From Bradyrhizobium sp. (lineage in GTDB: Bacteria; Pseudomonadota; Alphaproteobacteria; Rhizobiales; Xanthobacteraceae), in contig NZ_JACRMG010000011.1 of NCBI RefSeq assembly GCF_016219575.1, positions 1 through 47,979 on the forward strand: a stretch of DNA of 47,979 nt. The letters run 5' to 3'. The position numbers and the translations under genes were made by a program. The notes under the pieces are model-generated. The model had not been told where the DNA came from. It did not search any database and saw only the letters and a list, made by a program, of their open reading frames with translations. Below are positions 1 through 8,200 of this stretch, piece after piece. Position 1 is the stretch's first letter. Every line of letters begins with the position of its first letter.

Positions 1-150
1 ATGCGCCGATGGGCGACAATCGCAGCATAAGCTTCACCCCGAACACAGCCACCTAGCCTTCAGCCCCAATCCGAAAGACGTCCCTCTTCCCTCTCACGGC
101 CAATAAGTCCAATTACGCAACAGGCCCACAAGGGGAGAGGGAAACAAAAA

Positions 151-172
151 GGCCCCGGTCGAAACCGGGGCC
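151..172 (-). terminator. rpsA intrinsic terminator
   Basis: A perfect 9-bp inverted repeat (GGCCCCGGT / ACCGGGGCC) encloses a 4-base loop. On the minus strand it is followed directly by TTTTTGTTTC, a U-rich tract. It lies about 30 bases past the rpsA stop codon. This is a textbook Rho-independent terminator for the rpsA transcript. The 150 bases to its left show no gene I can support. Confidence 0.9.
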
Positions 173-204
173 TCTGATTTGTGACAACGCAATACCCGCG
201 CCGC

Positions 205-1911
205 TTACTTGTCGGTGCCGCGGTTCTTCAGCGCGGTGCCGAGAATGTCGCCCAGCGTCGCACCCGAATCGGAGGAGCCGTACTGCGCGATGGCTTCCTT
301 CTCCTCGGCCACTTCCAGCGCCTTGATCGACACCTGGACCTTGCGGGCCTTCTTGTCGAACTGGATGACGCGGGCATCGACCTTCTCGCCGACGGCGAAG
401 CGCTCGGGGCGCTGGTCGTTGCGGTCGCGCGCCAGTTCGGAGCGCTTGATGAAGGTGGTGAAGTCGGTGCCGGCGATCTTCACGTCGATGCCGCCTTCCT
501 TCACGTCGGTGATTTCGCAGGTCACCACCGCGCCCTTCTTGACGTCGCCGGGTTCGGCGAAGGGATCGCCTTCGAGCTGCTTGATGCCGAGCGAGATACG
601 CTCCTTCTCGACATCCACGTCGAGCACCACGGCCTTCACCATGTCGCCCTTCTTGTAGTTGTCGATGACCTGTTCGCCCGGAAGCTTCCAGTCGAGGTCG
701 GACAGGTGCACCATGCCGTCGACGTCGCCGTCGAGACCCAGGAACAGGCCGAACTCGGTCTTGTTCTTGACCTCGCCCTCGACGGTCGAACCGACCGGGA
801 ACTTCTCGACGAAGACCTCCCAGGGGTTGCGCATGGTCTGCTTGAGACCGAGCGAGATGCGGCGCTTGACGGAATCCACTTCCAGCACCTGCACCTCGAC
901 TTCCTGCGAGGTCGAGACGATCTTGCCGGGGTGCATGTTCTTCTTGGTCCACGACATCTCCGAGACGTGGATCAGGCCTTCGATGCCCGGCTCCAGCTCG
1001 ACGAAGGCGCCGTAGTCCGTGATGTTGGTGACGCGGCCGGTGAAGCGCGCGTTCAGCGGATACTTCGCCTCGATGCCCTGCCACGGATCGTCCAGCAGCT
1101 GCTTCATGCCGAGCGAGATGCGGTGGGTCTCGTGGTTGATCTTGATGATCTTGACCTTCACCGTCTGGCCGATGGTCAGCACCTCGGTCGGGTGGTTGAC
1201 GCGGCGCCAGGCGATATCGGTGACGTGCAGCAGGCCGTCGATGCCGCCGAGGTCGACGAACGCACCGTAATCGGTGATGTTCTTCACGACGCCGTCGATC
1301 ACCTGGCCCTCTTCGAGGTTCTGCACCAGCTCCTGGCGCTGCTCGGCGCGGGTCTCTTCCAGAACCGTGCGGCGCGACACCACGATGTTGCCGCGGCGGC
1401 GATCCATCTTGAGGATCTGGAACGGCTGCGTGTTGTTCATCAGGGGTGCCACATCCCGGATCGGACGGATGTCGACCTGCGAGCGCGGCAGGAAGGCCAC
1501 GGCGCCGTCGAGGTCCACGGTGAAGCCGCCCTTGACCTGGTTGAAGATGACGCCGTTTACCTTCTCGTTGTTCTGGAAGGCCTTCTCCAGCTTGCCCCAG
1601 CTCTCTTCGCGGCGCGCCTTGTCGCGCGACAGCACGGCTTCGCCGAGGGCATTCTCGATGCGGTCGAGGAACACCTCGACTTCGTCGCCGACCTTGAGGT
1701 CGCTTTCGCGGCCGGGGCCGGAAAATTCGCGCAGCGCCACGCGGCCTTCGGTCTTCAGGCCGACATCGATGACGGCCATGTCCTTTTCAATTGCGACGAC
1801 CTTGCCCTTGATGACGGAGCTTTCCTGCAAGCCGCCGCTGAAGGATTCGTCGAGCATCGCCGCGAAATCGTCGCGGGTCGGAGTGAGGGAAGTAGCGGTA
1901 TTCGAAGCCAT
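205..1911 (-). CDS. rpsA: 30S ribosomal protein S1
   Basis: Encodes a 568-residue protein with six S1 (OB-fold) RNA-binding repeats, beginning near residue 33 and recurring roughly every 85 residues; the later ones carry the typical signature 'ITDYGAFV'. S1 sits on the 30S subunit and helps bind and unfold mRNA at initiation; six repeats and this length match the alphaproteobacterial family. The ATG at 1911 was chosen because GGAG lies 5 bases upstream and the product starts MASNTATS; the frame is open for another 72 codons upstream but that part looks like non-coding GC-rich sequence. In related genomes it is usually downstream of cmk, as here, though separated by about 650 bases. A strong terminator follows. 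Confidence 0.97.
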   Translation of the reverse strand: MASNTATSLTPTRDDFAAMLDESFSGGLQESSVIKGKVVAIEKDMAVIDVGLKTEGRVALREFSGPGRESDLKVGDEVEVFLDRIENALGEAVLSRDKARREESWGKLEKAFQNNEKVNGVIFNQVKGGFTVDLDGAVAFLPRSQVDIRPIRDVAPLMNNTQPFQILKMDRRRGNIVVSRRTVLEETRAEQRQELVQNLEEGQVIDGVVKNITDYGAFVDLGGIDGLLHVTDIAWRRVNHPTEVLTIGQTVKVKIIKINHETHRISLGMKQLLDDPWQGIEAKYPLNARFTGRVTNITDYGAFVELEPGIEGLIHVSEMSWTKKNMHPGKIVSTSQEVEVQVLEVDSVKRRISLGLKQTMRNPWEVFVEKFPVGSTVEGEVKNKTEFGLFLGLDGDVDGMVHLSDLDWKLPGEQVIDNYKKGDMVKAVVLDVDVEKERISLGIKQLEGDPFAEPGDVKKGAVVTCEITDVKEGGIDVKIAGTDFTTFIKRSELARDRNDQRPERFAVGEKVDARVIQFDKKARKVQVSIKALEVAEEKEAIAQYGSSDSGATLGDILGTALKNRGTDK

Positions 1912-2412
1912 TTGTTCTCCAGTTGCGGGGTACTTGCCGGCCGTTCGGGTTGATGGGCGCATCGGATGGACAGTGACGGGCTCCGCAAAACCCGACGGCC
2001 GCTCGTTGCGGGAGGCGCAACAGCGGGCCGGCAGCACGGCTGCCCATTCGATACCTGATGTTTCCGGGGCCCTGGACGTGCCGGCCAAACATGCCGGCGT
2101 GCAAGACGGGGAGCGGGCTTCCTCCATTTGACGGCAGGGGTCGAATTCCCTTCACCGGCCCACTCGGACGGCCCTGATCGCATCGGGGGCAGCCCGGACG
2201 GCGCTGATATAGCCCCCGGGCCTTGTGGCGGCAAGCAAAAACGGCCCGTTTAGCGGCCTTTAACGCTCGCGATCCGCGAAAACCGGGACCCCGTACTTCA
2301 ACGGGTTGTTGACCGAATCCCCAAATTGCCTGTCGGCCCGACCGCGGATGGAACCCGGCCTTAAGCACGCTCCCGCACAAAGGCACCGTCACAAAACAGG
2401 GGGAGTACCGCC
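1912..2412. other. rpsA leader / intergenic region
   Basis: About 500 bases separate rpsA from the small plus-strand gene at 2413. On the minus strand this would be the rpsA leader. It holds an imperfect stem (GGGGGC at 2185-2190 with GCCCCC at 2212-2217, with an inner AGC/GCT pairing) and, at about 2240-2262, a short GGCC...GGCC stem that on the minus strand runs into GTTTTTG, which might end the cmk transcript. Both are weak. No convincing coding region was found; the open frames across it lack S/D sites and recognisable content. Confidence 0.4.
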
Positions 2413-2565
2413 ATGAAAAGTCTGATCGCCGTGGCCGCCATTTTCGCCTTCACCGTCGCTGTCGGCGTCGCCGGCAAGCCGTCGGCATTTGCGACCGAGC
2501 AGGCCATCGCCAACGCCAAGGTCGGCAAACAGCCCATCGTCCTGGCCGAGCGCTCGAAGAGCTAA
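2413..2565 (+). CDS. small exported peptide (50 residues), unknown function
   Basis: A 50-codon frame starts at ATG 2413 with a strong GGGGGAG ribosome-binding site about 8 bases upstream. The product begins MKSLIAVAAIFAF, a short basic N-terminus followed by a long hydrophobic stretch to about residue 20, then AFAT near residues 29-32, a plausible signal-peptidase I site. The mature part would be only about 20 residues (EQAIANAKVGKQPIV and a short basic end). The stop at 2563-2565 is 3 bases from the cmk stop on the opposite strand, so the two genes face each other tail to tail. I do not recognise the family. The S/D and signal peptide argue for a real gene; the shortness argues for caution. 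Confidence 0.6.
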   Translation: MKSLIAVAAIFAFTVAVGVAGKPSAFATEQAIANAKVGKQPIVLAERSKS

Positions 2566-2568
2566 GTC

Positions 2569-3210
2569 TTATGGCGCCGGCTTCCTGCCGGCGCGGACAG
2601 CCTCGACGATGGCGATGGCGGCGCGAACGCCCGCCTCGATGTCGAGATCCGAATTATCCAGCGTGTGCGCGTCCGCGGCCGGCTTCAAGGGGGCGACCGG
2701 CCGGTTTCGATCGCGCTCGTCGCGCTTGAGAATATCCGCAAGCACGGCGGCTTCGTCCGCTTCCTCGCCCCGCGCGCGGGCTTCCAGCGTCCGCCGCCGC
2801 GCCCGCACCTGCGGGTCCGCCACCACGAAGATCTTCACATCGGCATGCGGGCAGATCACCGTCCCGATGTCGCGTCCGTCGAGCACGGCGCCAGGCGGAT
2901 CGGCGGCGAACTGCCGCTGGAAATTGACCAGCGCCTCGCGCACCTTCGGGATAGCCGAGACCACCGAGGCGGCTTCGCCGACCTTCTGCGTCTTCAGGAC
3001 AGGATTGCCGAATTTTTCGGGATCGAGCTCCAGCGCCGCGGCAACCGCCAGCAGCTCGTCGCCGGGATCGGCACCCGCCTCCATCAGCGACCAGGCCACC
3101 GCGCGATAGATTACGCCGGTGTCGAGATGGCGGTAGCCGTAATGATGGGCAAGCCGCTTGCCCAGCGTGCCCTTGCCCGAGGCCGCCGGTCCGTCGATGG
3201 CGATGATCAT
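2569..3210 (-). CDS. cmk: (d)CMP kinase
   Basis: Phosphorylates CMP and dCMP with ATP in pyrimidine nucleotide synthesis and salvage, in the cytoplasm. The 213-residue product opens [17 protein letters not shown], with the P-loop GPAASGKGT at residues 7-15, followed by the Cmk-typical [12 protein letters not shown] and, further on, [20 protein letters not shown]. Length is normal. The start at 3210 was picked because family members begin [14 protein letters not shown]; an ATG three codons upstream (3219) is also possible and neither has a clear S/D. In many alphaproteobacteria aroA, cmk and rpsA are adjacent; here about 2.2 kb of other DNA lies between aroA and cmk. Confidence 0.95.
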   Translation of the reverse strand: MIIAIDGPAASGKGTLGKRLAHHYGYRHLDTGVIYRAVAWSLMEAGADPGDELLAVAAALELDPEKFGNPVLKTQKVGEAASVVSAIPKVREALVNFQRQFAADPPGAVLDGRDIGTVICPHADVKIFVVADPQVRARRRTLEARARGEEADEAAVLADILKRDERDRNRPVAPLKPAADAHTLDNSDLDIEAGVRAAIAIVEAVRAGRKPAP

Positions 3211-3410
3211 GTGCGCCATCTGCGCCGGAGCGGCCATGATGGTCAAGACGTGCAACTGCTTATTTCGTTTCCCGGAATGGCAGGAGCCGCGAAGATTTCG
3301 CGAGCCGCACCGATGCGTCCAAATGTCCGCGCAAAGGCTATCAAGCCCCTCTATTCTGGCGCCATAGATCCGCAGTCAGTCGGTTCGAATTTGCAAACGG
3401 GGGAGACACG

Positions 3411-4403
3411 ATGAGCGCCATTTCACGACGTCACTTCATCGGCAGCGCCGCGGCCGCTTCTGCGCTTCCGCTGATCGGATCGCAGGCCTCCGCGCAGCAG
3501 ACCGACTGGCCCAACAGGTCGATCAAGATCATCGCCGGCTATCCGGCCGGCGGGCAGACCGACCTGTTTTCGCGGACCTATGGCGAGTACATCCGGGCCG
3601 AGACGGGCCAGAGCGTGACGGTGGAAAACAAGGCCGGCGCCTCCGGTTCGGTGGCGGCGGCCGAAGCCAAACGTGCCGCGCCCGATGGCTACACGCTGAT
3701 GTTCACGATCACGACGACCATGATCATGAACCGTGTCCTGATGAAGGACATCCCATACGACCCCGAAAAGGATTTCGTGATCGTCTCGATCATGCCGGCG
3801 GGCAGCCTGCCTTTCGTGGTCGGCGAGAAGACCGGCGCCAGGACGTTTGACGAATTCATCGCCTACGCGAGGAAGGCGGAGAAAGTGAACATCGGCACCT
3901 ACGGCGCAGGCTCCTACGCGCACATGGCGATCGCCGAAATGAACAAGGCCTATGGCCTGAAGATGGAGGCGGTGCACTACCGCGGCGAGGCGCCGATGTG
4001 GACGGATCTCGCCGGTGGTTTCATCGACGGCGCCCATGGCAGCTATGGCGCGGCACAGTCCGTGTTGCAGAGCGGCCGCGGCACGGCGGTCGCCGTCTCG
4101 CGCAAGCGCATGTCGACCTTGCCGGACGTTCCCTCTTTCGCGTAGGTTGGCGCCAAGCCGCGCCTGTTCCAGCTGACCGGTTTCCAGTGCTGCGCCGTGC
4201 CCGCCGGTACGACGCCGGAAATTATACAGAAACTGTCAAAGCTCCTCGTTGCCGGCGGCAAGTCCGAAAAGATCAAGCAGCTGATGAAATCATTCGGTGT
4301 CGACGACACCGCAATGACGTTCGAGGAGACGCAGAAGCTCTACAGGGAAGAAGCGCCGGTCTGGCTCGAGGCCGTGGCGAGCCTCGGGCTGACGCCGTCG
4401 TAA
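3411..4403 (+). pseudogene. Bug-family (tripartite tricarboxylate transporter) solute receptor, interrupted by in-frame TAG
   Basis: Reads as a near full-length periplasmic solute receptor of the Bug/TctC family, except that codon 245 (4143-4145) is TAG. The frame continues without any shift to TAA at 4401-4403, giving 330 codons in all, the normal family length. The N-terminus has a twin-arginine signal (SRRHFIG, residues 5-11), an ASA site near residue 28, then the family opening WPNRSIKIIAGYPAGGQTD. After the TAG the reading resumes with VGAKPRLFQLTGF and VPAGTTPEIIQKL, typical of the C-terminal third. The context suggests GAG (Glu) changed to TAG. A GGGGGAG S/D precedes ATG 3411. No TctA/TctB membrane genes are near, which is common for orphan Bug receptors. 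A sequencing error at one base is the alternative. Confidence 0.88.
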
Positions 4404-4418
4404 CGCACCCGAACCGGA

Positions 4419-4826
4419 TTATGATTGAACCGGCCGGGGACCGCGCGCCCGCCGCAGCGGCCGTTCCTCGGTAAAGATGTTGCGCGAGGCGAATTCGGCC
4501 GGGCTTGAGAACGTCAGGTATTCGCGCATCGCGTCGGTTGGCGACGTCGTCGTGAACCATGGCATGGCGAGCCGGCGCGCTGGATTGCCGGTCCACGGCG
4601 GCACGCGACCAAGTCGGCGTTGCTTTGCGAGATATTCGGCGATGGCACCCACCAGCGCGTCGAGTCGATCGTCGCCCGTCAGCCGCGGCTCATGCTCGAT
4701 CGACGCATAGCGTTCCTCGCTGGTCTTGGCGAGATCGAAGGTGTCGACGAATTCTGCAAGCGCCGCATCCCGCGGCGAGCCGGCGCAAATCCGCTCGACG
4801 GCTTCAGCGAGGGTATTTGGGCGCAT
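4419..4826 (-). CDS. unknown partner of the nucleotidyltransferase-fold gene
   Basis: A 135-residue soluble protein without signal peptide or membrane segment. It overlaps the end of the upstream nucleotidyltransferase-fold gene by 23 bases and has its own S/D (GAGGGAG about 7 bases before ATG 4826), so the two are almost surely translated from one mRNA. The N-terminal half is predicted to be helical (LAEAVERICAG, AALAEFVDTFDLA); the rest contains VPPWTGNPARRLAMPWF, then SPAEFASRNIFTEERPL, a pattern that I associate with small proteins found beside such nucleotidyltransferases. Function unknown. By genetic layout it could be the other half of a toxin-antitoxin-like pair; that is inference only. 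Confidence 0.7.
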   Translation of the reverse strand: MRPNTLAEAVERICAGSPRDAALAEFVDTFDLAKTSEERYASIEHEPRLTGDDRLDALVGAIAEYLAKQRRLGRVPPWTGNPARRLAMPWFTTTSPTDAMREYLTFSSPAEFASRNIFTEERPLRRARGPRPVQS

Positions 4827-5409
4827 CCGACGCTCCCTCGAGGTTCATGTTCCTCAGCAGGAACCGCTGCTTCTCCGAGGACGCAGCACTGATCGGGAAG
4901 TATCGACCCAGCAAGACCATCGCCTCCTCTGTACTCGATATGCCGACTACCCGCATCAAATTGAGGATATCAAGGCGCTCCGCCTCTCCACGGGTCGCAT
5001 CGAGGATTCGAAACGCCTTCAACTTGAGCGCCAGCAGATATTCCGCCGTTGGTACTGAAACGACAAGGCCCACCGCATCGCCATCGCGCGGAAAGGTCGC
5101 AAATTCCAGATGATCGGCCGCGTGGTCCGCAAGGGCGCTTAGATGGAAGGCCACGCCGTCGTTGAACCAATCTTCCTTCCAGCCGTTTTTCTGCGCGATT
5201 TCACCCACGATCTTCGCCAGCCACATCGGCAGGGGTTGTTCGAGCCTCGATACGTCGACATCCTCCGTGGCGAACCGGAAATTGCTCGCCAGCATCAGGG
5301 CCGAGCCGCCATAAACCGCGATCTGCAGCTTCGTTCCCGCCCCGACCGCCGCGCGTCCGATCTGGTCGAAAGCATCGAGCAGGGCCTCGCGGTCGAAGGC
5401 TGCAATCAT
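4804..5409 (-). CDS. nucleotidyltransferase-fold protein (DUF6036-like)
   Basis: A 201-residue protein with the hallmarks of the minimal nucleotidyltransferase fold: AVYGGSALML (about residues 32-41) followed by ATEDVDVSR (about 47-55), i.e. GG(S)...D-x-D, and later VPTAEYLLALKLKAFR...ERLDILNLM, the helical element with a downstream Asp seen in AbiEii/DUF6036-type proteins. Such proteins occur in toxin-antitoxin and phage-defence pairs but many are uncharacterised. ATG 5409 lies only 9 bases after the aroA stop, so it is probably transcribed with aroA. It and its overlapping partner at 4419 sit where cmk would be expected, which suggests acquisition into this locus. Confidence 0.75.
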   Translation of the reverse strand: MIAAFDREALLDAFDQIGRAAVGAGTKLQIAVYGGSALMLASNFRFATEDVDVSRLEQPLPMWLAKIVGEIAQKNGWKEDWFNDGVAFHLSALADHAADHLEFATFPRDGDAVGLVVSVPTAEYLLALKLKAFRILDATRGEAERLDILNLMRVVGISSTEEAMVLLGRYFPISAASSEKQRFLLRNMNLEGASDAPKYPR

Positions 5410-5418
5410 GGCCCTGCC

Positions 5419-6756
5419 TCACGAAAACTCCGCGCCCAGCGAGCGCATCATCGGGATGAAGTCCGGAAAGCTCGTGGCGATGAAGGCGGTGTCGTCGACT
5501 TTGACCGGCTTGTCTGCGGCGCAGCCCATCACCAGCGCCGACATCGCGATGCGGTGATCCATGTGGGTGGCGACGAGGCCGCCGCCGGGCACATGGCCCC
5601 TGCCCTCGACAATCAGATCGTCGCCGGCAATCTCCACCTTGACGCCATTGACGCGCAGCATGTCCGCGGTCGCAGCCAGCCGATCGGACTCTTTCACGCG
5701 CAGCTCCTGCAGGCCGCGCATCACGGTGGTGCCTTCGGCGAAGGCGGCGGCGACCGCCAGCACCAGATATTCGTCGATCATCGACGGCGCGCGCTCCGGC
5801 GGCACCTCGACGCCGCGCAGTTTCGAGGCGCGCACCCGCAGGCGCGCCATCGGCTCGCCGGCATCGCCCCGCACCTCGCTTTCCTCAATCGAGGCGCCCA
5901 TCTCGCGCAGCGTCGTAAACAGGCCGGTACGCAGCGGATTGGTCATGACGTCGGAGAGCACGATGTCGGAACCGGGGACGATCAGCGCCGCGACAACAGG
6001 GAATGCGGCCGAGGAGGGATCGGCGGGCACGATCACTTCGGCGCCGTGCAGTTCCGGCTCGCCGGTCAGCGAAATTCTGCGGCCGTGGCTGCCTTCCCTG
6101 GCGGAAACGATGTCGGCGCCAAAATGCTTCAGCATCAGCTCGGTATGGTCGCGGCTCGCCTCGCTCTCGATCACGGTGGTGACGCCGGGCGCGGCGAGGC
6201 CCGCCAGCAACACGGCCGATTTGATCTGAGCCGAGGCGACCGGCGTGCGGTAGGTGATCGGGACGGGATCGCGCGCGCCGTGCAGGGTCAACGGCAGCCG
6301 CCCGCCTTCGTTGGCTTTGCCGGCCTTGGCGCCCATCAGTTCCAGGGGATCGAGAATGCGCCGCATCGGCCGCGAGCGCAGCGAGGCGTCGCCGTCGAAC
6401 ACCGCCGTCACCGGGCAGCCGGCAACCGCGCCCATCACCAGGCGGCAGCCGGTGCCGGAATTGCCAAAATCGAGCGCCGCAGTCGGTTCCGCAAAGCCGC
6501 CGACGCCGACGCCGTTGACCTTCCAGGCAAACGGCCCGGTCCGCTCGACCTTCGCACCGAGCGCCCGCATGGATTTGGCGGTGTTGAGGACGTCCTCGCC
6601 CTCCAGGAGGCCCGAAATCCGGGTTTCCCCGACCGCCAGCGCCCCCAGGATCAGCGCCCGGTGCGAGATCGACTTGTCCCCGGGCACCCGGACCTGGCCC
6701 GCAAGGGGGCCGCTGACGCGGGCTTCAAGGGGGGTCGCGGGGCCGGAATGGGTCAA
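5419..6756 (-). CDS. aroA: 3-phosphoshikimate 1-carboxyvinyltransferase (EPSP synthase)
   Basis: Makes EPSP from shikimate-3-phosphate and PEP, the sixth step of the shikimate pathway. The 445-residue product closely follows the class II enzymes typified by CP4: [10 protein letters not shown] (residues 24-33), [56 protein letters not shown]. The conserved site LDFGNSGTG has Gly101 where CP4 has the alanine associated with glyphosate tolerance, so tolerance should not be assumed from the class alone. Start: a TTG at 6754-6756 (product [12 protein letters not shown]) preceded by AAAGGA with about 8 bases spacing; homologues begin at the same place, while the ATG 24 codons upstream gives an unlikely leader. 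Confidence 0.95.
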   Translation of the reverse strand: MTHSGPATPLEARVSGPLAGQVRVPGDKSISHRALILGALAVGETRISGLLEGEDVLNTAKSMRALGAKVERTGPFAWKVNGVGVGGFAEPTAALDFGNSGTGCRLVMGAVAGCPVTAVFDGDASLRSRPMRRILDPLELMGAKAGKANEGGRLPLTLHGARDPVPITYRTPVASAQIKSAVLLAGLAAPGVTTVIESEASRDHTELMLKHFGADIVSAREGSHGRRISLTGEPELHGAEVIVPADPSSAAFPVVAALIVPGSDIVLSDVMTNPLRTGLFTTLREMGASIEESEVRGDAGEPMARLRVRASKLRGVEVPPERAPSMIDEYLVLAVAAAFAEGTTVMRGLQELRVKESDRLAATADMLRVNGVKVEIAGDDLIVEGRGHVPGGGLVATHMDHRIAMSALVMGCAADKPVKVDDTAFIATSFPDFIPMMRSLGAEFS

Positions 6757-6900
6757 GTTTGTGTCCTTTCTCGCCGGCCCAGTAACACATGCGCCAGATG
6801 GCGTCACGCCGCCCAAAATTGCCTGCAAAGCGCTATTGACAGCGGCCCGTCAACTAGCCAAGTGAAGCACCGTTTTTCGAAAAATTCCCAGGACTCGCAC

Positions 6901-7311
6901 GTGGCCAAATCCGACCTCGGAACCAAACGCATTTGCCCGACGACGGGTAAGAAGTTCTACGACCTGAACAAAACACCCGTGATTTCCCCGTACACGGGAG
7001 AAGTCGTGCCGATCGCGCCGGTGGCGCCGCCACGCATGACTCGCGGCGCGGCAGCAGCTGCGCCCGCCATGGCCCCCGACGCGCCGGAGCCCGCGGAGGC
7101 CGAAGAGTTGGTGTCGCTCGAGGAAGCCGACGCCGAGGAGAACACCGGCAAGGTCAAGGCCGTCGTGCCGGAATCCGAGGAGGACATCGAGGTCGATGAG
7201 ACCATCGAAGGCGACGATGATGATGATTCGACCTTCATCGCCGACGAAGAGGAAGGCGACGAGGACGTCACCGACATCATCGGCGACGTCAGCACCGACG
7301 AAGATACTTGA
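6901..7311 (+). CDS. TIGR02300 / FYDLN-type acidic protein
   Basis: A 136-residue protein starting at GTG 6901 (AGGA 8-9 bases upstream). The first 40 residues are the conserved part: LGTKRICPTTGKKFYDLN, then PVISPYTGEVV. The rest is an Ala/Pro-rich linker and an extremely acidic tail (runs of D and E including DDDDD near residue 102), predicted disordered. This is the TIGR02300 family, known mainly from Rhizobiales and relatives, with no assigned function. It is divergent from aroA, sharing about 145 bases of promoter region, and precedes tRNA-Ala by 66 bases. The single Cys in CPTTGKKFY resembles half a zinc knuckle but no second pair is visible. Confidence 0.9.
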   Translation: MAKSDLGTKRICPTTGKKFYDLNKTPVISPYTGEVVPIAPVAPPRMTRGAAAAAPAMAPDAPEPAEAEELVSLEEADAEENTGKVKAVVPESEEDIEVDETIEGDDDDDSTFIADEEEGDEDVTDIIGDVSTDEDT

Positions 7312-7377
7312 GATAAACCCCGAACTGTGTTTCAGGGTTCTGCTCCGCACGTCGCCCAGACGCGTGGATTCGCTGAA

Positions 7378-7453
<76 letters not shown>

Positions 7454-7560
7454 GCCTTCGCTCGCTTCGCGAGCTACGGCTCGGCAGGCCCGGGAAGTCT
7501 CTCGAAGCGAAGAGAGCGAAGGCTGCCGCGGCGTAGCCCGAAGGGCGACGGCGGACTTCG
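7454..7560. repeat. palindromic repeat after tRNA-Ala
   Basis: GCCTTCGCTCGCTTCG (7454-7469) directly abuts the tRNA 3' end. Its inverse occurs at 7503-7523 as CGAAGCGA and GCGAAGGC with five extra bases (AGAGA) between the halves. Smaller inverted pieces follow to about 7560. This resembles the tRNA-associated palindromic repeats common in Bradyrhizobium and could fold at the 3' end of the tRNA precursor. It has no gene. Confidence 0.7.
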
Positions 7561-7561
7561 C

Positions 7562-8032
7562 TCACACGCCCGCCTTCTCCCCCAGCGCTGCATTCAGCTT
7601 GTCGCGCAGCGTCACGATCTCGCTCCGCAGTTCGGTCAGCTCCGCCACCGAACATTGCGACGCCGCCAGGATCGATAATGGCAGGCTGCGCGCTTTCTCT
7701 TTCAAATCCTCGCCCTGCGCCGTCAGCGCCACGATCACCTGGCGCTCGTCTTCGGTCGAGCGCGTGCGTTTCACCAGGCCCGCGGCCTCCAGCCGCTTCA
7801 GCAGCGGCGTCAGCGTGCCGGAATCGAGAAACAGCCGCTCGCCGATCTCCTTCACCGGCAAGCCGTCCTCCTCCCACAGCACCAGCATGACGAGGTACTG
7901 CGGATAGGTCAGGCCCAGCCGGTCCAGCAGCGGCTTGTAGAAGCGGTTGAAGGCATGCGCGGTGGAATAGACCGCAAAGCAGAGCTGGTTGCCGAGCAGG
8001 AGCGGCTGATCGCTACCGGATTTCCGGACCAT
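7562..8032 (-). CDS. ohrR: organic hydroperoxide sensor, MarR family
   Basis: A 156-residue winged-helix repressor of the OhrR type. The reactive cysteine is in the expected N-terminal place ([14 protein letters not shown], Cys18), followed by the tyrosine-rich [15 protein letters not shown], the recognition region [21 protein letters not shown] and the wing [11 protein letters not shown] second cysteine, Cys127 (AASQCSV), makes this a two-Cys OhrR, in which peroxide leads to an intersubunit disulfide and release from DNA. It is divergent from ohr across a 168-base region carrying a perfect palindromic operator, the usual autoregulated arrangement. Confidence 0.95.
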   Translation of the reverse strand: MVRKSGSDQPLLLGNQLCFAVYSTAHAFNRFYKPLLDRLGLTYPQYLVMLVLWEEDGLPVKEIGERLFLDSGTLTPLLKRLEAAGLVKRTRSTEDERQVIVALTAQGEDLKEKARSLPLSILAASQCSVAELTELRSEIVTLRDKLNAALGEKAGV

Positions 8033-8057
8033 CGGTGAACTTTCTCATCCATCTGGA

Positions 8058-8108
8058 ATTGTTTGCACATTCTGGGGCGCGCCGCGCTGGCATTCAATTG
8101 CGCACAAT
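8058..8108. promoter_or_regulatory. additional OhrR-like half-sites
   Basis: ATTGCGCACAAT at 8097-8108 differs by one base from the left arm of the perfect operator downstream, and ATTGTTTGCACA at 8058-8069 resembles its right arm. They lie closer to ohrR than to ohr and may form a weaker second site for autorepression of ohrR. Inferred from similarity only. Confidence 0.5.
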
Positions 8109-8131
8109 TAAATGTGACCAGGTATTTTTCT

Positions 8132-8158
8132 ATTGCACACAATTCGATTGTGTGCAAT
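8132..8158. promoter_or_regulatory. OhrR operator
   Basis: A perfect 12-bp inverted repeat, ATTGCACACAAT / ATTGTGTGCAAT, with a 3-bp spacer (TCG). It lies between the divergent ohrR and ohr genes, about 43 bases before the ohr start codon. Size, symmetry and AT-rich outer ends fit known OhrR operators; this is very likely the main operator for ohr. Confidence 0.88.
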
Positions 8159-8200
8159 CTATATGACGTCAACACCGCCCCAACCACCAGGGAGACCACC

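Noticed and set aside
181..1953. A 590-codon open frame on the plus strand over rpsA
   Set aside because: It is the antisense shadow of a high-GC gene; no S/D and no protein-like pattern. The same applies to long minus-strand frames over pheT (35204-37411) and the copper ATPase (42532-44892).
2350..2375. GGAACC as an EcfG-type (general stress) -35 element before the micropeptide gene
   Set aside because: No GTT-type -10 element is found at the required 16-17 base spacing.
4143..4145. Pyrrolysine or programmed read-through at the TAG
   Set aside because: Nothing nearby suggests a pyl system, and Bug receptors have no need for it; a nonsense mutation or sequencing error is simpler.
4197..4403. 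A separate 68-residue gene starting at GTG 4197
   Set aside because: It is in frame with, and clearly the C-terminal part of, the Bug receptor broken at 4143; no S/D is seen before the GTG.
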